Part shown: piece by piece, positions 27,077 through 35,126 of the stretch
How the letters are laid out: each line of letters opens with the position of its first letter
How positions within the stretch are numbered: the stretch's first letter is position 1
Assembly: GCF_900103985.1 (NCBI RefSeq)
Contig: NZ_FNIE01000006.1
Location: 372,001-436,000 of the forward strand
DNA length: 64,000 bases
Source: Actinacidiphila guanduensis
Lineage (GTDB): Bacteria; Actinomycetota; Actinomycetes; Streptomycetales; Streptomycetaceae
Direction: 5' to 3'
Program-made: the position numbers and the translations under genes
Notes under the pieces: model-generated
The model's input: only the letters and a program-made list of their open reading frames with translations
Databases searched by the model: none
What the model was told of the DNA's origin: nothing

Positions 27077-27498
27077 GCGCCGCCGTCCTGAGCCGTGCCG
27101 GCGCCGCCCGAAAGCCCGTCCTCGCCCGCCTGACCGAGCAGGTCGCGCAGCAACTGCTCGTCCTCCGGCTTGAGTTCGGAGACGAAGCGGGCCAGCACGG
27201 TGCCGCGGTCGTCGGCGGCCGACTTGTCCAGCTCGGTCCGCATCCGGCGGGCCGCGAGCCCCGGCGAGTCCTGGACCGGCAGGTAGGCGTAGCCGCGACC
27301 GGACCGGGTGCGGCTGACGGAGCCCTTCTCGTGGAGCCGGGCCAGGATCGTGGTGACGGTGGTGCGCGCCAGGGCCGTGCCCAGCTCGCGCTGCACGTCC
27401 GACGGGGTGAGGGCGCGCCCGCCGGCCGCCCACAGCGCGGCCAGCACGCTGGCCTCCAGCTCCCCCGCAGGGCGGCGACCCGCGCTCGCCTCATCCAT
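27073..27498 (-). CDS. BlaI/MecI family transcriptional repressor
   Basis: A 141-residue winged-helix repressor: LEASVLAALWAAGGRALTPSDVQREL and the recognition helix ARTTVTTILARLHEKGSVSR, with a C-terminal dimerisation helix LKPEDEQLLRDLLGQ. The ATG at 27498 follows AAGGGG; a GTG at 27519 would place the start against the operator. It probably represses itself and the coupled M56 gene through the twin palindromes 30-65 bp upstream, and could also act on the divergent DedA/PAP2 operon that shares the spacer. Confidence 0.9.
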   Translation of the reverse strand: MDEASAGRRPAGELEASVLAALWAAGGRALTPSDVQRELGTALARTTVTTILARLHEKGSVSRTRSGRGYAYLPVQDSPGLAARRMRTELDKSAADDRGTVLARFVSELKPEDEQLLRDLLGQAGEDGLSGGAGTAQDGGA

Positions 27499-27526
27499 CG
27501 GTCGATCGCCCCTTCCCACTCATTCG

Positions 27527-27562
27527 TCTACAGTGATGTAGACCGTCTACACGACTGTAGAC
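27527..27562. promoter_or_regulatory. Two BlaI-type operators in the divergent spacer
   Basis: Palindrome 1 is TCTACA-GTGA-TGTAGA (27527-27542). Palindrome 2 is GTCTACA-CGAC-TGTAGAC (27545-27562). Both have the TACA-N4-TGTA core expected for BlaI/MecI-class repressors, and their centres are about 19 bp apart, so two dimers could bind side by side. They lie between blaI and dedA. Confidence 0.8.
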
Positions 27563-27614
27563 GGACGGGCGCCGGAAAGCGCCCCGCAGACCATTATGGG
27601 AGGGCTCCACCGCC

Positions 27615-28412
27615 ATGCCCCTGCCGCTGCCGGACCTGGCCCTGAATCCGCTGGACGCGACCTCGCTGCTGTCGTCCTTCGGCGCGCTCGGCATCGCCGC
27701 CGTGCTCTTCGCCGAGACCGGCCTGCTCGTGGGCTTCTTCCTGCCCGGCGACTCGCTGCTCTTCACCGCGGGCCTGCTCTGCGTCCCCGGCGGCTCCCGC
27801 TCGCTGCATCTGTCGCTGTGGCAAGTGCTGCTCGCGGCGGTGGCGGGCGCGCTGCTGGGCGCCCAGGCCGGATACGTGCTCGGGCGCCGCGGCGGCCCCG
27901 CGCTGCTGGCCAGGAGCCGGTCGCGGCGGCTGCACGAGGGCGCCGAGCGGGCCGGCGAGCTGCTGGACCGCTACGGCCACGCCAAGGCCGTCGTCCTGGC
28001 CCGCTTCATCCCGGTGGTGCGCACCGTGCTCAACCCGCTGGCCGGCGCCCTCGGCGTCCCGGGGCGCACCTTCGCCCTGTGGCAGTGCGCGGGCGGCGCG
28101 GTCTGGACGGTCGGCCTGGTGCTGGCCGGCTACGGCCTCGGCTCCTCGATCCCGAGCGTGGACACCTACCTGCTGCCGGTGGTGGCGCTGATCGTCGTGG
28201 TCTCGCTGGTCCCGCTCGCCCTGGAGGTACGCCGCTCCCGCCTTGCCCCGGCCGCCGCCGGCACGCAGGGGCGCCACGCGGCGGGCAGAGCCGGCACGGG
28301 CCCGGCGGAGCCCGGGTACGGCGGGGGCGCGTACGGCCCTGACGAGCACGGCGCGGAGTACGGCACCGGCGCTCCCGGCTACTCCGGCACGACGGAAGGA
28401 GAGCGGCGATGA
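27615..28412 (+). CDS. DedA family membrane protein (second copy)
   Basis: A 265-residue VTT-domain protein with GLLVGFFLPGDSLLFTAGLL (residues ~39-58), GAQAGYVLGRRGGPALL and the arginine motif ARFIPVVRTVLNPLAGAL. It differs from the DedA at 15 kb and has a long Gly/Tyr/Glu-rich tail (~205-265). It ends in an ATGA overlap with the PAP2 gene, so the pair is co-translated. Such DedA and PAP2 pairs may cooperate in recycling undecaprenyl carrier lipids; this is family-level inference. The BlaI operators lie 50-90 bp upstream. Confidence 0.9.
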   Translation: MPLPLPDLALNPLDATSLLSSFGALGIAAVLFAETGLLVGFFLPGDSLLFTAGLLCVPGGSRSLHLSLWQVLLAAVAGALLGAQAGYVLGRRGGPALLARSRSRRLHEGAERAGELLDRYGHAKAVVLARFIPVVRTVLNPLAGALGVPGRTFALWQCAGGAVWTVGLVLAGYGLGSSIPSVDTYLLPVVALIVVVSLVPLALEVRRSRLAPAAAGTQGRHAAGRAGTGPAEPGYGGGAYGPDEHGAEYGTGAPGYSGTTEGERR

Positions 28413-29011
28413 GCGCGGTCCTCGACTCGAGCGTCGACGCGGGCCTCTACCGCTGGGTGGTGCACGCCTCGCAGCACACCCCGGCCCCCCTCGACGACAC
28501 GGTCCGCTTCTTCAGCGACTACGGGCTCGGCCTGTTCGCCGTGCTGATGCTGCTCGCGTGGTGGCGGGCCCGGCCCGCGGACGAGGGCCGGATGGCCGCG
28601 GTGCTCGCGGTGCCGCTGGTGGTGGTGGTCGCCTACGGGGCGAACGACGTGGTGAAGTCGATCGTCGGCGAGCAGCGCCCCTGCCGGACGCTGCACGTGA
28701 CCGGGACGGTCGAGGCGTGCCCGGGGCTCGGCGACTACTCCTTCCCGAGCAACCACGCCGCGATCGCGGTGGCCGCGGCGGTGGCGCTGCTGTTCGCCGA
28801 CCGCAGGCTCGGGCTGGTCGCGGCCCCGTTCGCGCTCGCCCTGGCGCTGTCGCGGGTGTGGATCGGCGTGCACTACCCGCACGACGTGCTGGCGGGGATC
28901 GTCGTGGGCGTGCTGGTCGCCTGGCCGCTGATGTCGCTCACGCACTTCGCGGCGCCGCTCGTGGCGCGGCTGCGGGTGACACGGCTGCGACCGGTGCTGG
29001 CCGACTCCTGA
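28409..29011 (+). CDS. PAP2 family phosphatase
   Basis: A 200-residue membrane phosphatase, probably acting on lipid pyrophosphates such as undecaprenyl pyrophosphate. All three PAP2 signature motifs are present: KSIVGEQRP, PSNHA and SRVWIGVHYPHD, with about five hydrophobic segments. The start overlaps the DedA stop by four bases. The C-terminus is short and basic. The context (BlaI/M56 on the other side of a shared operator region, DedA upstream) suggests a cell-wall lipid carrier role under repressor control, although the substrate is not shown. Confidence 0.9.
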   Translation: MSAVLDSSVDAGLYRWVVHASQHTPAPLDDTVRFFSDYGLGLFAVLMLLAWWRARPADEGRMAAVLAVPLVVVVAYGANDVVKSIVGEQRPCRTLHVTGTVEACPGLGDYSFPSNHAAIAVAAAVALLFADRRLGLVAAPFALALALSRVWIGVHYPHDVLAGIVVGVLVAWPLMSLTHFAAPLVARLRVTRLRPVLADS

Positions 29012-29330
29012 GCCCGGTTCGGGTCCCTCCCGGGTGCGTCCCGAGTGATCGGCGACCGCTTCGGGAGCGCCGGACGGGTGCCGGACGGGTGCGCCCGAAG
29101 TGCCCGGCGACCGCTTCGGAAAGGCTGGCCGGCTGCCGGCCAGGTGCCGACCGACGGCGGCCCGATCCCGGCGCGGGTGCCGTCCAAGCGCCTTCGGCGT
29201 GCTGGTGCGGCCGACCGCAGGCGGGGGCGCGCCGCCGTTCGGCGCAATGACGGGGGGCGCCCACCCGGGGGTGTGATCGTCGGATTTCCGGATCACCTCT
29301 ACCGGGATCACGCCTAGCAGAAGGAGTGCC
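29012..29330. other. Spacer upstream of the rodlin gene
   Basis: No gene seen. GGCGACCGCTTCGG occurs twice (about 29049 and 29108). Just upstream of the rodlin start are GTGATC (29273-29278) and GATCAC (29291-29296 and 29306-29311), repeated half-sites that may be regulatory. No clear -35/-10 pair was recognised. Confidence 0.4.
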
Positions 29331-29714
29331 ATGCGCACCCGCACCCTACTGGCCGCCTGCGCCCTCGCCGCCGCCGTGCTCGCCGGGACCGCCGGCGCCG
29401 CGACCGCCCAGAGCGGGCCGACCACCGTGAACGGCAACGGCTCCAGCGAGTCCTTCGGCAACACCACGACAGGCGGCAACCTCAGCCCGCAGATCGGCCT
29501 GGTCCAGGGCTCGCTCAACAAGCCCTGTGTGGCCGTCCCGGTCAACGCCGACCTCGGCTCGCTGGTCGGCCTGGTGCCGATCACCGTGCAGGACATCAAT
29601 GTGCTGGACTCGTCGCAGAACCAGCAGTGCGCCCAGAACTCCAGCCAGATCCAGGGCGACGGCCCGCTCTCGCACCTGCTGTCCGACGACGCGGTGCTCT
29701 CCGGCAACGGCTGA
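29331..29714 (+). CDS. Rodlin (aerial-surface fibril protein)
   Basis: A 127-residue secreted protein. A signal peptide (~28 residues, ending near GAATAQ) is followed by the rodlin body: SESFGNTTTGGNLSPQIGLV, GSLNKPCVAVPVNA, VPITVQDINVLDSSQNQQC and a C-terminal LSHLLSDDAVLSGNG. The two cysteines are conserved family positions. Rodlins (RdlA/RdlB) organise chaplin fibrils into rodlets on Streptomyces aerial hyphae and spores. Normally two rodlin genes lie together near chaplin genes. Here only one is visible, without chaplins. AGAAGGAGTGCC precedes the ATG, and a strong terminator follows. Confidence 0.9.
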   Translation: MRTRTLLAACALAAAVLAGTAGAATAQSGPTTVNGNGSSESFGNTTTGGNLSPQIGLVQGSLNKPCVAVPVNADLGSLVGLVPITVQDINVLDSSQNQQCAQNSSQIQGDGPLSHLLSDDAVLSGNG

Positions 29715-29742
29715 GCCCGCGTCCGCCCCGGCGGAAAACACC

Positions 29743-29781
29743 ACGGCGGCCGTCCGCGCTCCCCGCGCGGGCGGCCGCCGT
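29743..29781. terminator. Strong terminator between rodlin and YceI genes
   Basis: A 17-bp stem (ACGGCGGCCGTCCGCGC against its near-perfect complement, one mismatch) with a 5-base loop. It separates two convergent genes and can act on both strands. Confidence 0.85.
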
Positions 29782-29827
29782 GCCAGGCCCTTGGGACGTA
29801 CCTCCGGCGCCGGGCGCCGGACGGTGG

Positions 29828-30376
29828 TCAGGCGCTCTGCGCGGCCTCGATCTCCAGGGCGATCTTGATCTTGTCGCTGACCGCGGCACCGGCGGCGCCG
29901 CCGGTCACGCCGAAGTCCGAGCGGCTGATCTCGGTGGCGGCGGAGAAGCCGGCGATGGGGTGGCCCTCGTAGTGGGTGCCGAAGCCGTTGAGCTCCAGCT
30001 GCAGGGTGACGGGCTTGGTCACGCCGTGCAGGGTCAGGTCGCCGTCCACCTCGAACAGCTCGGCGGTCTTCTGCCGGATACCGGTGGAGGAGAAGGTCAG
30101 CTCCGGGAACTTCTCGACGTCCAGGAAGTCCTCGCCGCGCACGTGGTTGTCACGCATCTCGTTGTTGGTGCTCACCGAGGTCGTCTTGATGACGGCGTTC
30201 ACGGTGGACTCCAGCGGGTTCTCCGCCGTCACGATGGTGCCCTCGAAGGTCGCGAAGTGGCCGCGGACCTTGGAGACACCGAGGTGGCGGACGTAGAAGG
30301 ACACGTCGGAGTGGACCGCGTCGATCGTCCAGGTGCCGGCGACGTAGCCGTCGATCGTTTCGGTCTGCGTGGTCAT
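29828..30376 (-). CDS. YceI family protein
   Basis: A 182-residue lipocalin-like protein that binds isoprenoid or similar hydrophobic ligands in characterised members. It opens with GTWTIDAVHSDVSFYVRHL and has SVSTNNEMRDNHVRGEDFLD and LTLHGVTKPVTLQLEL as family blocks. No signal peptide is visible, as for most actinobacterial copies. It is divergent from a MarR gene, with a MarR-type palindrome between them, so it is probably the repressed target. This YceI-MarR arrangement is common in Streptomyces. Confidence 0.93.
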   Translation of the reverse strand: MTTQTETIDGYVAGTWTIDAVHSDVSFYVRHLGVSKVRGHFATFEGTIVTAENPLESTVNAVIKTTSVSTNNEMRDNHVRGEDFLDVEKFPELTFSSTGIRQKTAELFEVDGDLTLHGVTKPVTLQLELNGFGTHYEGHPIAGFSAATEISRSDFGVTGGAAGAAVSDKIKIALEIEAAQSA

Positions 30377-30446
30377 GTGGGGCTCCTTGCGGGTGCACGG
30401 CGAATCGCGAGAATGATTGAGCTTTCACAGACCCTAGCGCTCTGGA

Positions 30447-30460
30447 GTTGAAACTTCAAC
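30447..30460. promoter_or_regulatory. MarR operator between yceI and marR
   Basis: GTTGAA-AC-TTCAAC, a perfect inverted repeat with a 2-base centre, in the AT-rich divergent spacer. It has the TTGAA/TTCAA pattern of actinobacterial MarR sites. Confidence 0.75.
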
Positions 30461-30478
30461 CACCCTTATGCTGGGTTT

Positions 30479-30973
30479 ATGGACGAGGTGCGGTGGCTCA
30501 CGGCGGCGGAGCAGGAGATCTGGCGGGCGTACATGACCGCCACCAATGAGTTCGCCGCGCACGTGGACCGGCAGCTGCGGCGGGACGCGGGCATGCCGAT
30601 GGCGTACTACGAGATCCTGGTGCGGCTCTCGGAGTCGCCGGAGCGGTGCCTGCGGATGAGCGACCTCGCGGAGGTCTCGCTCTTCTCGCGGAGCCGGTTG
30701 TCGCACGCGGTGTCCGCGCTGGAGAAGAACGGGTGGGTGGTGCGGCGGCCCGCCGACGCGGACCGCCGGGGGTGGGTGTGCGAACTCACCGACGAGGGGT
30801 TCGCCGCGCTGGCGGCCGCGGCGCCGGGGCATGTCAGTACGGTGCGGGCGCATCTGTTCGACGTGCTGACGGCTGAGCAGCTCGATGCGCTGCGGGAGAT
30901 CGGGCGGGCGATCACGGCGGGGTTGCGTACGGAGTGCGCCGAGGCTCGGCGCGAGGCCGAAGAATGCGAGTGA
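30479..30973 (+). CDS. MarR family regulator (YceI partner)
   Basis: A 164-residue winged-helix protein. The helix-turn-helix is about residues 60-85 (MSDLAEVSLFSRSRLSHAVSALEKNG) and the wing contains RRPADADRRGWVCELTDEG. An N-terminal helix starts DEVRWLTAAEQEIWRAYM, a typical start in this subfamily. It probably controls itself and the divergent yceI gene through the palindrome 19-32 bp upstream of its start. No cysteine pattern suggests redox sensing, so the ligand is unknown. Confidence 0.88.
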   Translation: MDEVRWLTAAEQEIWRAYMTATNEFAAHVDRQLRRDAGMPMAYYEILVRLSESPERCLRMSDLAEVSLFSRSRLSHAVSALEKNGWVVRRPADADRRGWVCELTDEGFAALAAAAPGHVSTVRAHLFDVLTAEQLDALREIGRAITAGLRTECAEARREAEECE

Positions 30974-31031
30974 AGGGTTCCTCGGTGTAAGGGTTCCGTC
31001 TCGTTCCCGGCCGCAGGCCGGTGGGGGCTTG

Positions 31032-31196
31032 TCGCGCAGTTCCGCCCCCAGAGCTTCCGCCTGGGGGTACCCCCAGCGCCCCCAAGAACGGCAGACCGTC
31101 TGCCCCCACCCGCGCCGTTCCCGGCCGCAGGCCGGTGGCCTGCTGAGCGCGCAGTTCCGCCCCCAGAGCTTCGCCTGGGGGTACCCCCAGCGCCCC
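31032..31196. repeat. Two forward copies of the intergenic hairpin module
   Basis: Copies at about 31032-31082 and 31143-31196, separated by the GGCCGCAGGCCGGTGGCCTG segment. They lie in the 343-bp convergent spacer (30974-31316) between marR and tatA, which holds no gene. Confidence 0.8.
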
Positions 31197-31316
31197 TGCG
31201 GGCTACCGCCGTAGACAGTTCCGCCTCATCCCGGCCGCAGGCCGGCGCCCAGTGCCCCCGTGGGGCCCGGCGGGCCCGGGGGGCGCCGGGGTGGGCGCCT
31301 CCGGGGCGGGGCCGGG

Positions 31317-31595
31317 TTACTTGACCGAGCCGGTGGCCGGGGCGGGCTGCTGGGCCTCGGTGGCCGTCACGACGTCGGTCGGGGTGATGGCCTCGGGAGT
31401 CGGGGTGGCGCTCGCGGTCGTGGTGCCGCCGGCCGGCGTGTCGTCGTTCTTCATCGCCTTGGCCTCGGACTTCAGGATGCGCATCGACTTGCCGAGCCCG
31501 CGCGCGGCCTCCGGCAGCTTCTTGGAACCGAAGAGCACGATGACGACGATCGCCACCACGATCAGGTGCCAGGGCTCCAGCCCGTTTCGCAACAT
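31317..31595 (-). CDS. tatA: Sec-independent translocase component TatA
   Basis: A 92-residue membrane protein forming the pore-type element of the twin-arginine exporter. One transmembrane helix (residues ~9-22, [13 protein letters not shown]) is followed by the amphipathic helix [20 protein letters not shown], with the FGxxKLPE hallmark, then an acidic Thr/Pro tail. GAGGATGG lies before the ATG. tatB and tatC are not in the window, as usual when tatA is elsewhere from tatB. It could be the sole or an extra TatA copy. Confidence 0.93.
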   Translation of the reverse strand: MLRNGLEPWHLIVVAIVVIVLFGSKKLPEAARGLGKSMRILKSEAKAMKNDDTPAGGTTTASATPTPEAITPTDVVTATEAQQPAPATGSVK

Positions 31596-31799
31596 GGGAC
31601 CATCCTCATTTCTCAGGCCGAACTCAACGCTTCGACTGTCGCATTGTCACCCGCGAGGCCGCGTCGGCGGCAACCCGGGTACTCAAAGCATGCGCAAAAA
31701 GCTCGTGAACGGGAAGACCCTCCCACCGTGCCGATCACACGAAGGGGCGCCGGAGGTGGCCCTCCGGCGCCCCGGGTGAGATGCCTCACGTGTCCCGTG

Positions 31800-32066
31800 T
31801 CAGGCCTGCATCTCCACGGGAACGGCGTCCAGCGCCTCCTGGATCGCGGCCATGAGCCGCCTCGCCGAGTCGGCGGTGAGCTCCACCGCCACCCGGGCGG
31901 CGGGGCCCTTCTCCGGGGCGGCGAAGTCGATGTTCAGGGTGTGTTCGGCCATCGCGTGGAAGGGGTGGTCGAAGTAGACGGTGATGTCGGTGACGTGGAA
32001 CCAGGAGCCGCCCGGGCCCTTGGCGCTGCCGTCGACGGTGTCGCGGACCGTGGTGTAGGTGCACAT
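31800..32066 (-). CDS. Small DUF6295-type protein
   Basis: An 88-residue soluble protein starting MCTYTTVRDTVDGSAKG and containing VTDITVYFDHPFHAMAEHTLNIDF, a pattern I recognise from the uncharacterised DUF6295 family. It begins two bases after the dienelactone hydrolase stop, so the two are translated together. Function unknown; in other actinobacteria the same small protein often travels with hydrolases. No metal or catalytic motif is obvious beyond the conserved His and Asp in the middle block. Confidence 0.75.
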   Translation of the reverse strand: MCTYTTVRDTVDGSAKGPGGSWFHVTDITVYFDHPFHAMAEHTLNIDFAAPEKGPAARVAVELTADSARRLMAAIQEALDAVPVEMQA

Positions 32067-32068
32067 GG

Positions 32069-32824
32069 TCAGCTCCCCAGGTGCTCGCCGTAGAAGGCCT
32101 CGATCCGCTCCCAGCCGTCGTTCGCCGCGGCCACGTTGTAGCTGGGCCGGTCCACGGCGAAGAAGGCGTGGCCGGCGCCCTCGTAGGAGTGGAACTCGAA
32201 GGGCGTGTCCTGCTCGGTGAGGATGCGGCGGAACTCGTCGACCTGCTCCGGGCTCGGGTACTGGTCCTCGGCGCCGAACAGGCCGAGCACCGGCGCCTTC
32301 AGGCCCGGCAGGCGGTCCACGAGGTTGGTGACCTTCAGCGGGAAGCCCTCGGGGACGGTGCCGGTGACGAAGGCGCCGTAGCAGTCGACGACCGCGTCCA
32401 CGTCGAGGGCGGTGCCGGACAGCACGGACTGGCGGCCGCCGGAGCAGTAGCCGATGGTGCCGACCTTGCCGTTGGAGGTGGGCAGCGCCCGCAGGTAGGC
32501 GGCGGCGCCGGCGACGTCGCCGATCAGGCGCTCGTCGGGCACGCCGCCCTGCGCGCGGGCGACCGCGGCGGCGTCGTCGGGCGCGGCACCGGGCGCCTCG
32601 CGGAAGTACAGGTTGGGGCAGATGGCGTCGTAGCCGAGTTCGGCGAACCGGCGGGTGATCTCCTTGGTGGCCCGGTCGTACCCCGGCATGTGGTGGATGA
32701 CGACGACTCCGCCGCGTGCGGCGTCGCCCTCGGGCTGGGCGATGTACGCCTCGATCTCGTCGCCGCCGTGCCCGGCGATGGTGATCGTGGTGGCGGTCAT
32801 TGATCCGGAAGGGGATGCGCTCAT
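32069..32824 (-). CDS. Dienelactone hydrolase family protein
   Basis: A 251-residue alpha/beta hydrolase of the DLH class. The nucleophile elbow is GYCSGGR (Cys nucleophile), the acid lies in FGAEDQYPSP and the catalytic His in YEGAGHAFFAVDRPSYN, with MPGYDRATKEITRRFAELGYDAI as the N-terminal family block. These enzymes hydrolyse dienelactones or other cyclic esters in ring-cleavage or detoxification routes; the substrate is not shown. It is divergent from a MarR-MFS operon over a palindrome, so it is probably induced by the same ligand. The ATG at 32824 follows TGAGGC; an internal ATG at 32800 is less likely. Confidence 0.9.
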   Translation of the reverse strand: MSASPSGSMTATTITIAGHGGDEIEAYIAQPEGDAARGGVVVIHHMPGYDRATKEITRRFAELGYDAICPNLYFREAPGAAPDDAAAVARAQGGVPDERLIGDVAGAAAYLRALPTSNGKVGTIGYCSGGRQSVLSGTALDVDAVVDCYGAFVTGTVPEGFPLKVTNLVDRLPGLKAPVLGLFGAEDQYPSPEQVDEFRRILTEQDTPFEFHSYEGAGHAFFAVDRPSYNVAAANDGWERIEAFYGEHLGS

Positions 32825-32850
32825 GAGCCTCAGCTATACCATAAGCCTGG

Positions 32851-32860
32851 ACTGATCAGT
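32851..32860. promoter_or_regulatory. Palindrome ACTGATCAGT in marR/hydrolase spacer
   Basis: A perfect 10-bp palindrome, overlapped by CAGT-TTAT-ACTG (32857-32868), in the 50-bp AT-rich spacer between the hydrolase and marR starts. Likely the MarR operator. Confidence 0.65.
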
Positions 32861-32874
32861 TTATACTGAAGATC

Positions 32875-33357
32875 ATGTCATCCACGGGAGAGCAGCGCGC
32901 ACAAGGCCCCGCACCGGCCCCGGACCCCGCCGGGGGCGCCGCCCGCCTCGGCACTGACCTGCGGGCCGCGCTGGGCCCCCTGGTGCGGCGGCTGCGGCAG
33001 TACCGGCCCGGCGGCGAGCTGACGCTGTCCCAGACGTCCGCGCTGGTGCTGCTGGACCGCGAGGGCCCGGCGACCGCCTCGGAGCTGGCGGCGCGCGAGG
33101 GCATCAGGCCGCAGTCGATGTGCACGATCGTCGGCGTGCTCGCGGAGCGCGGCCTGGTGGAGCGCACGCAGGACCCGGCGGACGGCCGGCGGATCGTGGT
33201 GGCGCTGAGCGCGGCCGGCCGCGCGGGGCTGCACGGCGCCCGGCAGGAGCGGGCGCGGCGGCTGACGGCCGCCATCGCCGAGGAGCTGACCGAGCAGGAG
33301 CAGGAGCAACTGGCGGCGGCGATCCCGCTGCTGGAGAGGATCACCCGCCGTGTCTGA
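32875..33357 (+). CDS. MarR family regulator
   Basis: A 160-residue winged-helix regulator with the helix-turn-helix at about residues 60-88 (ASELAAREGIRPQSMCTIVGVL) and the wing motif RTQDPADGRRIVVALSAAG. It overlaps the MFS gene by 8 bases, so the two are co-translated, and it is divergent from the dienelactone hydrolase. This is the classic arrangement of an efflux pump plus detoxifying enzyme under a MarR repressor. Confidence 0.88.
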   Translation: MSSTGEQRAQGPAPAPDPAGGAARLGTDLRAALGPLVRRLRQYRPGGELTLSQTSALVLLDREGPATASELAAREGIRPQSMCTIVGVLAERGLVERTQDPADGRRIVVALSAAGRAGLHGARQERARRLTAAIAEELTEQEQEQLAAAIPLLERITRRV

Positions 33358-35092
33358 GCAGCCCGCGCGGTCCGCAGGCGCCCACCCGGCCGCCGCCGAC
33401 GGCGCCCCCGGCGGGCAGGGCCGGCCCGACCGCTACAAGTGGCTCGCGCTGTCCAACACCAGCCTCGGCATGTTCATGGCCATGGTGGACGCCTCGATCG
33501 TGATCATCTCGATGCCGGCGATCTTCCGCGGCATCCACCTGGACCCCTTCGCGCCGGGCAACATCACGTACCTGCTGTGGATGATCATGGGCTACCTGCT
33601 GGTCACCGCGGTGCTGGTGGTCTCGCTCGGGCGGCTCGGCGACATCGTCGGGCGGGTGCGCATCTACAACCTGGGCTTCGTGGTCTTCACCCTCGCCTCG
33701 GTGGCGCTGTCCTTCGACCCCTTCCACGGGGTGCACGGCGCCCTGTGGCTGATCGGCTGGCGGATCGTGCAGGCGCTGGGCGGCGCGATGCTGATGTCCA
33801 ACTCCGCCGCGATCCTCACCGACGCCTTCCCCGCCCACCAGCGCGGCATGGCGCTGGGCGTCAACCAGATCTCCGCGCTGTCCGGGCAGTTCATCGGCCT
33901 GGTGCTCGGCGGCCTGCTGTCCGCCTGGGACTGGCGGGCGGTGTTCTGGGTGAACGTCCCCGTCGGCGTCTTCGGCACCATCTGGGCCTACCGCTCGCTG
34001 CGCGAGATCTCCGCCCGCAACCCCGCCCGGATCGACTGGTGGGGCAACCTCACCTTCGCCCTGGGCTGCGGCCTGATCCTGGTCTCCATCACCTACGGCA
34101 TCCAGCCCTACGGCGGTCACACCATGGGCTGGACCAGCCCCAAGGTGCTCGCCGGCCTGATCGGCGGCGCGGTGCTGCTGGTGGTGTTCGGCTTCGTGGA
34201 GACCCGGGTGCGGCAGCCGATGTTCAACCTCGGGCTGTTCCGCAACCGGCACTTCGCCGCGGGCAACGCGGCCGCGCTGCTCGCCTCGGTGGCCCGCGGC
34301 GGCCTGCAGTTCATGCTGATCATCTGGCTGCAGGGCATCTGGCTGCCGCTGCACGGCTACGACTACGCCGACGCGCCGCTGTGGGCCGGCATCTTCCTGC
34401 TGCCGCTGACCGCGGGCTTCCTGCTCGCCGGGCCCGTCTCGGGCACGCTGTCCGACCGGTTCGGGGTGCGCTGGTTCACCACCGGTGGGCTGGTGCTGTT
34501 CGGCCTGAGCTTCGTCGGGCTGCTCCTGCTGCCGATCGACTTCCCCTACTGGGCGTTCGCCCTGCTGGTGCTGCTCAACGGCATGGGCTCGGGCATGTTC
34601 TCCGCGCCCAACACCTCGGCGATCATGAGCAGCGTGCCCGCCGCCAACCGCGGTGCCGCCTCCGGGATGCGCTCGACGTTCCAGAACTCGGGCACCTCGC
34701 TGTCCATCGGGGTGTTCTTCTCGCTGCTCATCATCGGCCTGGCCGACCGGCTGCCGGGCACCTTGGAGTCCGGGCTGCGCGCCCAGGGCGTCCCCGCGGG
34801 CGTCGCGCACCACGCGGCCACCCTGCCGCCGGTCTCCACCGTCTTCTCCGCCTTCCTCGGCGTGAACCCGGTGGAGACCCTGCTCAAGCCGTCCGGCACG
34901 CTGCCCACCCTGCCCGCGCACAACCGGGCGGTGCTCACCGGCAAGGAGTTCTTCCCCGATCTGATCTCCTCGCCCTTCCACCACGGCCTGGTGATCGTCT
35001 TCGCCACGGCGGCGGTCATGTCGCTGCTGGCCGCCACCGCCTCCGCGCTGCGCGGCGTCCCCACCCCGCCGGCCGAGGACGCGGGGCGCTGA
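33350..35092 (+). CDS. DHA2-type MFS efflux transporter
   Basis: A 580-residue drug/proton antiporter-like protein with about 14 hydrophobic segments. Motif A is GRLGDIVGRVRIYN in the first cytoplasmic loop, motif C-like ALGVNQISALSGQFIGLVLGG follows, and the second half has GPVSGTLSDRFGVRWF. The N-terminal MFMAMVDASIVIISMPAI is typical of EmrB/QacA relatives. It starts at a GTG inside the marR end. Exported compound unknown; control by the coupled MarR is likely. Confidence 0.88.
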   Translation: MSEQPARSAGAHPAAADGAPGGQGRPDRYKWLALSNTSLGMFMAMVDASIVIISMPAIFRGIHLDPFAPGNITYLLWMIMGYLLVTAVLVVSLGRLGDIVGRVRIYNLGFVVFTLASVALSFDPFHGVHGALWLIGWRIVQALGGAMLMSNSAAILTDAFPAHQRGMALGVNQISALSGQFIGLVLGGLLSAWDWRAVFWVNVPVGVFGTIWAYRSLREISARNPARIDWWGNLTFALGCGLILVSITYGIQPYGGHTMGWTSPKVLAGLIGGAVLLVVFGFVETRVRQPMFNLGLFRNRHFAAGNAAALLASVARGGLQFMLIIWLQGIWLPLHGYDYADAPLWAGIFLLPLTAGFLLAGPVSGTLSDRFGVRWFTTGGLVLFGLSFVGLLLLPIDFPYWAFALLVLLNGMGSGMFSAPNTSAIMSSVPAANRGAASGMRSTFQNSGTSLSIGVFFSLLIIGLADRLPGTLESGLRAQGVPAGVAHHAATLPPVSTVFSAFLGVNPVETLLKPSGTLPTLPAHNRAVLTGKEFFPDLISSPFHHGLVIVFATAAVMSLLAATASALRGVPTPPAEDAGR

Positions 35093-35126
35093 ATCCCCCG
35101 AACCGGCCGCGCAGGAGCGGCGGTTG

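Noticed and set aside
24972..27494. A minus-strand open frame of 840 codons across actin and BlaI/M56 regions
   Set aside because: The Arg/Ala/Pro/Gly-rich sequence matches no family, and it is out of frame with blaI and the M56 gene and antisense to the actin gene.
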